Source of the DNA: Desulfurococcaceae archaeon | GTDB taxonomy: Archaea; Thermoproteota; Thermoprotei_A; Sulfolobales; Desulfurococcaceae | Direction of reading: 5' to 3' | DNA: 64,000 bases | Assembly (NCBI GenBank): GCA_023269825.1 | Contig: JAGDWI010000003.1 | Coordinates: 124,001 to 188,000 of the forward strand | Part shown: positions 28,223-35,834 of the stretch, in pieces | Layout: each line of letters begins with the position of its first letter | Position numbering within the stretch: position 1 is the stretch's first letter | Made by a program: the position numbers and the translations under genes | Notes under the pieces: model-generated | Databases searched by the model: none | What the model was told of the DNA's origin: nothing | The model's input: the letters and a program-made list of their open reading frames with translations, nothing else

Positions 28223-28675
28223 ATGCAACAGCCACAAATACTCTACATAGATGCGAGTGATCATATATTAGGTAGACTCGCAAGCATTGTTGCGAAGAAG
28301 CTTCTAGAGGGATATAAAGTCTATGTCTTCAACGTGGAGAAATCAATAATAAGTGGGGAAAAACAACGTGTTATAGAAGGATACAAGTTACTATTGAAAG
28401 TTAAATCCCACCTCAACTTGGAAAAATCCGGACTAAGAAGACCCAGAAACCCCGTAAACCTATTTAAACGCGCAGTCCGGGGAATGCTACCCATGGATAA
28501 ACCACATGGCAGAGACGCATATAAGAGGCTCAGAGTATATATAGGTATACCAAAAGACTACTCAAACATCGAGTTAGCGAGGTTCCCTGATGCAATGAAC
28601 ATTAGACTACGAGGTAGATATGTAACACTAGAAGAAGTATCAAGAGCCCTAGGTTGGAGAGGTGTAAGTAGATGA
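28223..28675 (+). CDS. rpl13: Ribosomal protein L13
   Basis: L13 is an early-assembly large-subunit protein. YIDASDHILGRLASIVAKKL and RAVRGMLPMDKPHGRDAY are conserved. I place the start at the ATG at 28223, 5 bases after GGTG, giving 150 residues. A longer frame from 28166 would overlap L18e by 53 bases and is not supported. The stop overlaps S9 by 4 bases. Confidence 0.97.
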   Translation: MQQPQILYIDASDHILGRLASIVAKKLLEGYKVYVFNVEKSIISGEKQRVIEGYKLLLKVKSHLNLEKSGLRRPRNPVNLFKRAVRGMLPMDKPHGRDAYKRLRVYIGIPKDYSNIELARFPDAMNIRLRGRYVTLEEVSRALGWRGVSR

Positions 28676-29100
28676 GCCAAGAGTTAAAAACAAAGTACAA
28701 AATCGTTATATCTACAGGTAAGAGAAAAACAAGCGTAGCTAGAGCTATAGTAAAGCAAGGCGAGGGAAGAGTTTGGATAAACAGTATCCCACTCGAAATA
28801 TACCCAATAGAAATGGTTCGAGAGAAGATAGCTGAACCCTTAGTATTAATTGGGAATTTAGCGAAACAAGTTGATATAAAAGTAAACGTTAGAGGGGGCG
28901 GTGTAATGAGCCAAGCCTATGCCTGCAGAGTTGCGATTGCGAGGGGGCTAGTGGAGTATTTCTCCGAACACCGCGAAGAATTAATGAGGATATTTAAGGA
29001 GTACGATAAACACATGTTAAGCGGGGATCCTCGTCAAACCGAGCCCAAGAAATGGGGCAGATATAGCGCTAGGAGAAGATGGCAAAAGAGCTACAGGTGA
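28672..29100 (+). CDS. rps9: Ribosomal protein S9
   Basis: S9 (eukaryotic S16) reaches the P site with its C-terminal tail. [20 protein letters not shown] and the ending [15 protein letters not shown] are diagnostic. 142 residues; ATG overlaps the L13 stop (ATGA). Rpo10 follows after 7 bases. Confidence 0.98.
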   Translation: MSQELKTKYKIVISTGKRKTSVARAIVKQGEGRVWINSIPLEIYPIEMVREKIAEPLVLIGNLAKQVDIKVNVRGGGVMSQAYACRVAIARGLVEYFSEHREELMRIFKEYDKHMLSGDPRQTEPKKWGRYSARRRWQKSYR

Positions 29101-29107
29101 AAGCAAT

Positions 29108-29308
29108 ATGCTTTTCCCAGTGAGATGTTTCACGTGTGGAGCACCAATAGGTCACTTATGGGAAGAGTATATTAAGAGAGTGAAACAAGGAGAACCACCA
29201 GCTAAAGTGCTAGATGAGTTAGGCGTTAAGAGGTATTGTTGCAGGAGAATGTTTTTATCACATGTAGAAATAGCAGATGAAGTATTACACTTCCCTAAGG
29301 TCTCGTGA
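29108..29308 (+). CDS. rpo10: RNA polymerase subunit Rpo10 (RpoN)
   Basis: Rpo10 is a 66-residue zinc-bundle protein bridging Rpo3 and Rpo2. The zinc site is the CFTCG pair (C7, C10) plus the CCRRM pair (C44, C45). ATG with GGTG 8 bases upstream. In many archaea rpo6 follows at this point, but here S2 comes directly, so Rpo6 must be encoded elsewhere. Confidence 0.97.
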   Translation: MLFPVRCFTCGAPIGHLWEEYIKRVKQGEPPAKVLDELGVKRYCCRRMFLSHVEIADEVLHFPKVS

Positions 29309-29317
29309 GGTGATTAG

Positions 29318-29941
29318 ATGGCAGAAGACATGAAGCAACAAATAACAATAGAATTACTCGTGCCAATTGATAAATACCTATCCGCTGGCGTACACATCGG
29401 TACACATATTTGTACAAAGTTTGCTGAACCATTTGTATACAGAATAAGATCTGATGGAGTATACATTCTTGATGTTAGAAAAATTGATGAAAGACTAAGA
29501 GTTGCAGGCAAGTTCCTAGCATCCTTTGACCCAACGAAAATAGCGGTTGTCTCAGTTAGATTATACGGTAGAAAACCAGTCGAGAAAATGTGCCAGTACT
29601 TGCAATGTAAACCTTTCACCGAGAGATTCCTCCCAGGTACGTTCACTAATCCATCGCTTAAATGGTACTTTGAACCCGAGGTATTAGTAGTAACAGATCC
29701 TAGGGCTGATTCCCAAGCACTCAAAGAAGCCGCTGAAATCGGCATACCAGTTGTCGGCTTCGTTGATACAGACAACAAAACAGAGTTCATAGACTTAGTA
29801 ATACCAGGCAATAATAAAGGCAGAAAAAGTCTCGCGCTATTATACTGGGTATTAACTAGACAAGTGCTACGCGAGAGAGGTTTAATACCTCCAAATGCTG
29901 ATTTACCTGAACAACCATCAGAGTTTGAAACATCTGTTTAA
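29318..29941 (+). CDS. rps2: Ribosomal protein S2
   Basis: S2 (eukaryotic SA) joins the small subunit late. [35 protein letters not shown] and [15 protein letters not shown] are typical. 207 residues; ATG with GGTG 5 bases before. It ends the ribosomal run, and the transposon-remnant gap follows. Confidence 0.97.
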   Translation: MAEDMKQQITIELLVPIDKYLSAGVHIGTHICTKFAEPFVYRIRSDGVYILDVRKIDERLRVAGKFLASFDPTKIAVVSVRLYGRKPVEKMCQYLQCKPFTERFLPGTFTNPSLKWYFEPEVLVVTDPRADSQALKEAAEIGIPVVGFVDTDNKTEFIDLVIPGNNKGRKSLALLYWVLTRQVLRERGLIPPNADLPEQPSEFETSV

Positions 29942-30397
29942 AGTATTCCATTAAGTTTAAATCATTTCAACTAAATCCTTCAAATTGAAACATTGTGATG
30001 ACTTTCTCCTGCCCTGAAGGGACTTGGCTCCTTAAACTAGTTACCTGCTTTTTACTCGGGTTTAGACTTGTCATCTGCGGGGTAGTCGAAGTGGTTGAAG
30101 AACACGGTTTCAACTAGTTTAAGCGTTTCACTCCCCGAATTCCCTTGAAGGACTTAGAGGCAACCATATTCAACGCAGCCACATCACCAAGAACAATTAA
30201 ACAAAGAAAACCTACATAAGGCCCTTCTACTCATCCTCATCTTAAAACAGTGTTTTCAGCTGTAATGTTGGTTATAGAGAACGAGTAGTCAAAACATCTA
30301 TAACAATTCACGGTTGATTACCATTAATTATAGATCGTAATCTCTAACAATATTAGATAGAGTGCAATTAATTTATAATCAAGAGAGGTGTACTCAC
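29942..30397 (+). other. 456-base intergenic region between S2 and MEMO
   Basis: This is the longest gene-free stretch. Bases 29995-30200 hold a decayed TnpB-type remnant on the minus strand, annotated separately. The part from 30200 to 30360 has no open frame of note. It contains the short inverted repeat AAAACAGTGTTTT near 30244-30256 and AT-rich sequence that may include the MEMO promoter. The MEMO ribosome site AGAGGTG is at 30384-30390. Confidence 0.7.
29995..30200 (-). pseudogene. Decayed TnpB (IS200/IS605-type) C-terminus with right-end hairpin
   Basis: On the minus strand, bases 30185-30168 encode DVAALN, which fits the last RuvC motif of TnpB (D-x-x-A-x-x-N). Downstream the frame shifts, and a second short frame gives LKLVETVFFNHF and ends with TAA at 30052-30054. 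About 35 bases later is the palindrome CCCTTCAGGG in a context (AAGTCCCTTCAGGGCAGGAG) like the right end of archaeal IS605-family elements. Stops and frameshifts show it is dead. No TnpA, no left end and no complete element are present. The identification rests on short motifs only. Confidence 0.55.
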
Positions 30398-31252
30398 TTG
30401 AAGAAAACTCGAAGACCCATTGTAGCCGGGTACTTTTACCCCGATAATAGAGATAAGTTAATTGAAACCATTGAGTGGTCATTTAAACATGCTCTTGGTC
30501 CAGGTAATTTACCGACTTTATCAAGCGAGAGGAGAAAGAATGTTATTGGATACGTTGTACCACATGCTGGCTACATATACAGTGGGCCTATAGCTGCTCA
30601 TGCATACTACGACATGGCTATGCATGGGGTACCCGAAACTGTTATTGTAATTGGTACAAATCACACGGGAGTAGGTAAACCAGTCTCTATTTACCCGGAA
30701 GGTACATGGGAGACTCCGTTGGGGGCTCTAAAAGTAGATTCTGAGCTAGCAAGAGACATCGTTAAACGAAGCGATATAGCTGACCTAGATACATATGCTC
30801 ACTTAGAGGAACACTCCGTGGAAGTTCAACTGCCGTTCCTTCAATACATTTACGGTGAGAAAGTAATGTTTCTACCGATAGTTGTAGGAGTTCACACGCC
30901 CGAGACTGCAAAGGATCTGGCATCAGCCATCCTTAGTTCCGTGAGAAACTTAAATCGCGATACAATAATATTGTCTAGTAGCGACTTCAACCACTATGAG
31001 CCACACAACGCAACAATAGAAAAAGATATGTTAGCTATAAGTAAAATACTTGAACTAAACACGGAGGAATTCTACAAGGTCATATTGGAGAAAGATATAA
31101 GTATATGTGGACCAGGCGGAATAATGACGCTAATGGAGATCACTAAGTCACTTAATGGGAAAGCTTCACTATTAAAACACGCTACCAGCGGTGATGTATG
31201 GGGAGATAAATCAGCTGTTGTAGGCTACGCGAGCATAAAGTTTTACCTATAA
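30398..31252 (+). CDS. MEMO1 family protein (AmmeMemoRadiSam system B)
   Basis: The family has an extradiol-dioxygenase-like fold. Its archaeal role is unknown, though it is conserved beside isoprenoid genes. PHAGYIYSGPIAAHAY, GTNHTG, EHSVEVQLPFLQY and SSSDFNHYEPH carry the conserved metal-site-like residues. I start at the TTG at 30398, 7 bases after AGAGGTG, giving 284 residues; an upstream GTG at 30362 would add 12 unconserved residues. It heads a run with IPP isomerase, DUF2118 and GluRS. Confidence 0.92.
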   Translation: MKKTRRPIVAGYFYPDNRDKLIETIEWSFKHALGPGNLPTLSSERRKNVIGYVVPHAGYIYSGPIAAHAYYDMAMHGVPETVIVIGTNHTGVGKPVSIYPEGTWETPLGALKVDSELARDIVKRSDIADLDTYAHLEEHSVEVQLPFLQYIYGEKVMFLPIVVGVHTPETAKDLASAILSSVRNLNRDTIILSSSDFNHYEPHNATIEKDMLAISKILELNTEEFYKVILEKDISICGPGGIMTLMEITKSLNGKASLLKHATSGDVWGDKSAVVGYASIKFYL

Positions 31253-31290
31253 ATTCTTTTATTTTATTTTACCACAAAGGTGCCATTATA

Positions 31291-32418
31291 TTGGATAATG
31301 CGAAGAGAAAGATAGAGCACATAGAACTATGTTTGAGAAATGACGTTGTTTTTGAAAACAATTGCGAAGACTATTTTGAAGAAATAATTCTAATACATCA
31401 AGCATTACCGGGAATTAACTACAGCGACATAGATCTCACAACCAGGTTCTTAGGATGCGATCTGAGAGCGCCGATCCTAATAGAGGCTATGACGGGGGGT
31501 CATCCCAAGCTAAAGAACATCAATGAAAACCTAGCTAAACTCGCCGAGGAATTTAAAATAGCTATAGGTCTTGGTAGTCAAAAACCAATTGTTAAATCAA
31601 ACTTTGACCCGGAAGTAATTGAAACATATAAAGTTGTTCGCAGTATTGCACAGAGCGTCCCAGTCATAGGTAACATTGGGATAACGCTACTGCACGAGCT
31701 GGAAATAAATAGTATCATGAAGCTCTTAGAACTCGTTGAAGTTGATGCACTCGCAATACATTTAAACCCCGCACAGGAAATAATTCAACCAGAGGGAGAT
31801 CACAACTTCGGTAACATATTACTGAATAAGTTCTCGGATTTAATTAAAGAGCTGAAAATACCCATAATCGTGAAGGAAGTTGGTCATGGATTATCCATGG
31901 AAGTAGTTAAATCTTTTAGAGCAATTGGAGTAAAGTTCTTCGACGTGGCTGGAGCTTGTGGAACAAACTGGATTAAAGTAGAAGCACTTAGAAACCCTGA
32001 AAACAGTGTTAAACGAGATGTAGGGCTACTATTGTCGAAGATGAAGTGGGGTATCCCGACACCAATATCACTAATAGAGTCTAGATGGATAGCCCCCGAC
32101 GCATACATTGTAGCTAGTGGAGGAGTATGGAATGGTATTTATGCAGCCAAATTAATAGCTCTCGGAAGCGACCTAGTGGGAGTAGCTAGGCCCATTTTAA
32201 AAACCCTTATTGAGCACGGATACAGTGGTGCTAGAAAATACGTGGAGAAGTACCTTGAGGAATTAAAGACAACTATGTTTCTAACGGGCGCAAGTACATT
32301 GCGTGAATTACGTGTTAAACCAGTTATTTTAGGGCCAAATATTAGGTACTACATAGAGTCCAGAGGAATAAGTGTGCGGGAATACTTGGATAAATCTAGG
32401 TGTGCACATATTGACTGA
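31291..32418 (+). CDS. fni: Type 2 isopentenyl-diphosphate delta-isomerase
   Basis: This FMN-dependent enzyme interconverts IPP and DMAPP for archaeal lipid synthesis. APILIEAMTGGHPKL, AIGLGSQKP, the HLNPAQEIIQPEGD loop and VASGGVWNG in the flavin-phosphate region are typical. 375 residues from a TTG with GGTG 8 bases before. Mevalonate kinase and IPP kinase genes, which often sit between MEMO and fni in archaea, are absent here. The end overlaps the DUF2118 start by 8 bases. Confidence 0.96.
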   Translation: MDNAKRKIEHIELCLRNDVVFENNCEDYFEEIILIHQALPGINYSDIDLTTRFLGCDLRAPILIEAMTGGHPKLKNINENLAKLAEEFKIAIGLGSQKPIVKSNFDPEVIETYKVVRSIAQSVPVIGNIGITLLHELEINSIMKLLELVEVDALAIHLNPAQEIIQPEGDHNFGNILLNKFSDLIKELKIPIIVKEVGHGLSMEVVKSFRAIGVKFFDVAGACGTNWIKVEALRNPENSVKRDVGLLLSKMKWGIPTPISLIESRWIAPDAYIVASGGVWNGIYAAKLIALGSDLVGVARPILKTLIEHGYSGARKYVEKYLEELKTTMFLTGASTLRELRVKPVILGPNIRYYIESRGISVREYLDKSRCAHID

Positions 32419-32917
32419 GGAATACGCGTTTCCGGAAGCATATGTTGAAGATGTAGAGGGCCAAAGATACCTATGCTTAGAGAACGATGTTTTCACTGTA
32501 ATCAGCAGTGCTATTAATTTTGATCGATGCGTTAGGAGATTTGGATTAATACCATACGAACAAGTTCTAAACTACATAGACTTAGTTGACGCAAAAACAA
32601 AGTCATCAATAGCTGTTCTCAGGGAAAATATGCGTGAAAAAATCTACCAGGGATACATAATTGAAAAGGACACACATGTGTGCATACAGGAAATCACAGG
32701 TAACACTATATTCGTATTAGCGAAAGAAGGTATAAGTATTAAAAAAGACGCCAGTATTGCTTATGTTGTAACAAATAAACTCGAAGTTAGAAACATTAAA
32801 TCCATGTGTGAAGGTTTAATTACTCTCATCGTGGATTTACCATGGGAGGAACCAAGAAAAACAATTCTGGTGGTACCAAGTGTCTATAGATCAATCACTG
32901 CAAGAAAAAGTACGTGA
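32411..32917 (+). CDS. DUF2118 family protein
   Basis: This matches the crenarchaeal DUF2118 family, whose function is unknown. The sequence FPEAYVEDVEGQRYLCLENDVF opens it. A later part (EITGNTIFVLAKEGISIKKDASIAYV) looks like a beta-rich, biotinyl/lipoyl-like or hammerhead domain. The TTG at 32411 has AGGTG 8-9 bases upstream and gives 168 residues; the longer frame from 32372 lies inside fni. It overlaps gltX by 38 bases, which suggests tight coupling. I see no lipoyl lysine motif. Confidence 0.75.
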   Translation: MTEEYAFPEAYVEDVEGQRYLCLENDVFTVISSAINFDRCVRRFGLIPYEQVLNYIDLVDAKTKSSIAVLRENMREKIYQGYIIEKDTHVCIQEITGNTIFVLAKEGISIKKDASIAYVVTNKLEVRNIKSMCEGLITLIVDLPWEEPRKTILVVPSVYRSITARKST

Positions 32918-34637
32918 AGTTGCTTATAAACATGCATTACTGAATGCCATCAAACACGGTGGAAAAGCCGATTTAAAAGCCGTTGTATCTAAAGTAGCCG
33001 CTGAACTACCGGAAGCTCGTAAAAACATGAAGCTATACATGGACGTAATTAAAAACGTCGTCGAAACCGTTAATAAACTTGGGTTCAGTGAACAAGTTAA
33101 GATAGTGAAGAGTAATTGGCCAGAGTTACTTGAGGAGAAACCACAAGAATACAAGAAGGAGTTACCGCCTCTACCCGGTGCCCTTGAAGGTAAGGTTGTT
33201 ACAAGACTGGCTCCAAACCCGGATTTTTCATTACACTTAGGTAATGCAAGACCTGCTCTGCTAAACTACTGGTATGCTAAGATGTATAATGGGAAAATGA
33301 TCCTTAGGTTCGAGGATACCGATCCCCGAATAAAAGCACCTTACCCAGATACTTATGAATCCATCAAGAGAGACCTAGCCTGGTTAGATGTACATTGGGA
33401 TGAAGAATATATCCAGAGTTTACGTCTACCAATATTTTACGATGTAGTAAGAGATTTACTTAAACGAGGAGGAGCCTACGTTGATTTATGCAACGATAAG
33501 ATCTTTAAAACCTACAGGAATCAAGGCAAAGCTTGTCCCCATAGAGATAAACCAGTTGAAACTCAGTTGGAAGAATTCGACAAAATGCTGGGAGGTTTTT
33601 ATAGAGAAGGAGAAGCAGTTGTTAGAGTAAAAACAGATTTACAGCACCCAGATATAAGTGTCAGAGACTGGGTTGCCTTCAGAATAATTGATACAACAAA
33701 AACCCCTCATCCTGTAACAGGTGAAAAATACATTGTTTGGCCCACATATAATTTCGCTGCTGCAGTTGATGACCATTTGATGGGGGTTACACATATTTTA
33801 CGCGCGAAGGAACACGTAACGAATACCGTTAAACAAAAGTTTCTGTACGACCATATGGAGTGGAGGTACCCGGAGACTGTGCACTTCGGTCGTTTATCAC
33901 TCGAAGGCGTTGTCTTGAGTAAATCTAAAACAAAGAAACTAATCGTAGAGAAAGGCATAGAATCTTACTCTGATCCGAGATTAGGCACTATACAGGGTTT
34001 ACGTAGACGCGGAATAGTTAAAGAAACAATATGGAGGTTAATTAAAGATGTCGGTGTTAAAGGCATAGACGCCAAGATAAGTTTAGCTAATTTACATGCG
34101 ATCAATAGAATAATAATAGACCCCATTGCTAACAGGTATATGGCTGTTGAATCTCCTATCCCACTCGTACTTAAAGGAGTAAAAGATGAGCTAAAAGCCA
34201 TGATACCTATTCATCCATCAAGAAAAGATCATTACACCTATAGAGTGAGTGAAGGAACAAGAGTATTGATATCCGAAAGCGACTTCAAATTAGTTAAAGA
34301 CAAGGCATTTAGATTAATGGGGCTCGCGAACTTCACTATTAAAGGCATAGAGGAAGTGAATGGAAAACCATATTACGTTGCAGAATTACATAGTATCGAG
34401 TACGATGCCGTTAAAAAACAGGATATCCCGATAATTCAATGGGTCCATGGAGACGAGAAAATGGAAGCAATAATGCTTAAACCCGTGGGTTTGACTATCG
34501 AGGAGAGGAGAATATTCATTGAAAAAAGAATACTTGGTGAAAAAGCGGATTCAATTATTCAATTATATAGATTAGGTTTCGCGAGAGTAGACTCGATTAG
34601 CGAGAACAAAATCGTACTGATTTTTGCACACGAGTAA
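32880..34637 (+). CDS. gltX: Glutamyl-tRNA synthetase, archaeal type
   Basis: This class I synthetase charges tRNA-Glu, and in archaea also tRNA-Gln before amidation. The HIGH-like motif FSLHLGNARP lies near 116-125 after a roughly 100-residue N-terminal extension, and the KMSKS-like motif is VVLSKSKTKKL. The C-terminal beta-barrel anticodon domain fits the GlnRS-like archaeal form. 585 residues, GTG start with GGTG 7 bases before. It overlaps DUF2118 by 38 bases. Confidence 0.96.
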   Translation: MSIDQSLQEKVREVAYKHALLNAIKHGGKADLKAVVSKVAAELPEARKNMKLYMDVIKNVVETVNKLGFSEQVKIVKSNWPELLEEKPQEYKKELPPLPGALEGKVVTRLAPNPDFSLHLGNARPALLNYWYAKMYNGKMILRFEDTDPRIKAPYPDTYESIKRDLAWLDVHWDEEYIQSLRLPIFYDVVRDLLKRGGAYVDLCNDKIFKTYRNQGKACPHRDKPVETQLEEFDKMLGGFYREGEAVVRVKTDLQHPDISVRDWVAFRIIDTTKTPHPVTGEKYIVWPTYNFAAAVDDHLMGVTHILRAKEHVTNTVKQKFLYDHMEWRYPETVHFGRLSLEGVVLSKSKTKKLIVEKGIESYSDPRLGTIQGLRRRGIVKETIWRLIKDVGVKGIDAKISLANLHAINRIIIDPIANRYMAVESPIPLVLKGVKDELKAMIPIHPSRKDHYTYRVSEGTRVLISESDFKLVKDKAFRLMGLANFTIKGIEEVNGKPYYVAELHSIEYDAVKKQDIPIIQWVHGDEKMEAIMLKPVGLTIEERRIFIEKRILGEKADSIIQLYRLGFARVDSISENKIVLIFAHE

Positions 34638-34695
34638 CTTTTCAATTTAACTATTTCAATTTAGAGTCATACTTAAGATACTTTGATCAATAAAG

Positions 34696-34704
34696 CTTTA
34701 TAAG
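34696..34704 (+). promoter_or_regulatory. TATA box of rpl7ae
   Basis: CTTTATAAG lies about 54 bases before the chosen ATG, in the 120-base gap after gltX. It gives a leader of roughly 30 bases that includes the hairpin noted separately. Confidence 0.6.
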
Positions 34705-34729
34705 ACCTAAATAACGTAAATCACAATAC

Positions 34730-34752
34730 GCGGGACGACCGCAGGAGGAGGA
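34730..34752 (+). promoter_or_regulatory. Leader hairpin and strong ribosome site of rpl7ae
   Basis: GCGG and CCGC (34730-34733 and 34739-34742) can pair around the loop GACGA. The purine run GGAGGAGGA follows directly. L7Ae is known in some archaea to repress its own mRNA by binding a kink-turn in the leader. This hairpin does not match a kink-turn clearly, so an autoregulatory role is only a possibility. Confidence 0.35.
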
Positions 34753-34757
34753 TGACC

Positions 34758-35144
34758 ATGTCTAAACCATTTTACGTAAAATTCGATGTACCTCAGGAGT
34801 TAGCGGAAAAAACATATGATGCAATAAAAAAAGCTCGTGAAACAGGTGGAAAAATAAAGAAGGGAACAAATGAAACAACTAAAGCTGTTGAACGCGGTCT
34901 CGCGAAGCTGGTAATAATAGCTACAGATGTTGATCCACCGGAAATAGTTGCACATCTACCAATACTATGTGATGAAAAGAGAATACCATATACATATGTA
35001 CCCAGCAAAAAGAAGCTTGGCGAAGCGGCGGGAATCGAGGTTTCAGCTGCTTCTGTAGCGATAATAGACCCAGGCGGTGCTAAGGACTTAGTAGATGAAG
35101 TAATAAAGAAGGTTCAAGAAATACGTGCACAAACCGGTGCCTAA
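34758..35144 (+). CDS. rpl7ae: Ribosomal protein L7Ae
   Basis: L7Ae binds kink-turns in 23S rRNA, in box C/D and H/ACA guide RNPs, and in RNase [21 protein letters not shown] and [17 protein letters not shown] are the RNA-binding core. I use the ATG at 34758, with GGAGGAGG 6-7 bases upstream; an ATG at 34752 lies inside that site. 128 residues. It is alone on its strand, between gltX and the convergent S28e. Confidence 0.97.
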   Translation: MSKPFYVKFDVPQELAEKTYDAIKKARETGGKIKKGTNETTKAVERGLAKLVIIATDVDPPEIVAHLPILCDEKRIPYTYVPSKKKLGEAAGIEVSAASVAIIDPGGAKDLVDEVIKKVQEIRAQTGA

Positions 35145-35286
35145 AATAAACCTTAGAATTTTAGTGATGTTTTTTACTAATAAACTCTTAATACACCTTA
35201 TTTATCACTCCACTTAAGATAGTGCAGGAATTAAAACTCGGAATTAAAATTAAATCTCGCTTACGCTGAGGGTTACGTACTTATTT

Positions 35287-35559
35287 TTACCTTCTTGTTG
35301 TTAGTTTCCTTGCTTCTCTCTCGGTTTCTCTCAATATAACTATATCTCCTACTCTCACCGGGCCCTTAATGTTCCTGGTAATAACTCTCCCCTTATCTCT
35401 TCCTTCAAGTATTCTAACTCGAACCTGGGTTATTTCACCCGTTACACCTGTTCTACCAAGTATTTGAATAACCTCAGCTGGAAAACCTATTTCCTCAATT
35501 ATATTCATCTTAGGTGGTTCGAAAACTACTTTTTTAACTCCACTAGTTTCCTCGCTCAT
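35287..35559 (-). CDS. rps28e: Ribosomal protein S28e
   Basis: S28e is a small OB-fold protein near the mRNA exit. [20 protein letters not shown] and [20 protein letters not shown] are diagnostic. I start at the ATG at 35559, 6 bases after GGTG, giving 90 residues; the TTG at 35577 is less likely. The minus-strand gene is divergent from L24e. Confidence 0.96.
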   Translation of the reverse strand: MSEETSGVKKVVFEPPKMNIIEEIGFPAEVIQILGRTGVTGEITQVRVRILEGRDKGRVITRNIKGPVRVGDIVILRETEREARKLTTRR

Positions 35560-35591
35560 CGCAGTCACCGTAGTCAACTACACCGTGAAAA

Positions 35592-35614
35592 ATAATTTTT
35601 AAGGCTTTTAAAAA
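35592..35614. promoter_or_regulatory. Divergent promoter region for S28e and L24e
   Basis: Two AT-rich boxes face opposite ways: CTTTTAAAAATC toward L24e (plus) and CTTAAAAATTATT toward S28e (minus). Each lies about 33 bases from its start codon, so the two short genes probably share this 87-base spacer for transcription. Confidence 0.5.
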
Positions 35615-35646
35615 TCTAGTGTTAGGTCGGAAAAAGAGTGGTGTAT

Positions 35647-35832
35647 ATGCCAAGGCAATCTAATTGCACGTTTTGCGGAAGCAGCATAGAACCTGGAACA
35701 GGGTTAATGTATGTTTTAAATGATGGGACAATACTATGGTTCTGTAGTAGGAAATGCTTTAAAAGCTACCAAATGAAGAGAGACCCGAGAAGATTGAAGT
35801 GGACCAGGAAATATGGACAAGAAACTAAGTAA
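35647..35832 (+). CDS. rpl24e: Ribosomal protein L24e
   Basis: L24e is a zinc-finger protein of the large subunit, making a bridge to the small one. The zinc ligands are C7, C10, C33 and C37 (CTFC and CSRKC). [11 protein letters not shown] closes it. The ATG at 35647 gives 61 residues; two GTGs just upstream are in frame. It converges with infB, whose stop lies 2 bases away. Confidence 0.95.
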   Translation: MPRQSNCTFCGSSIEPGTGLMYVLNDGTILWFCSRKCFKSYQMKRDPRRLKWTRKYGQETK

Positions 35833-35834
35833 AC

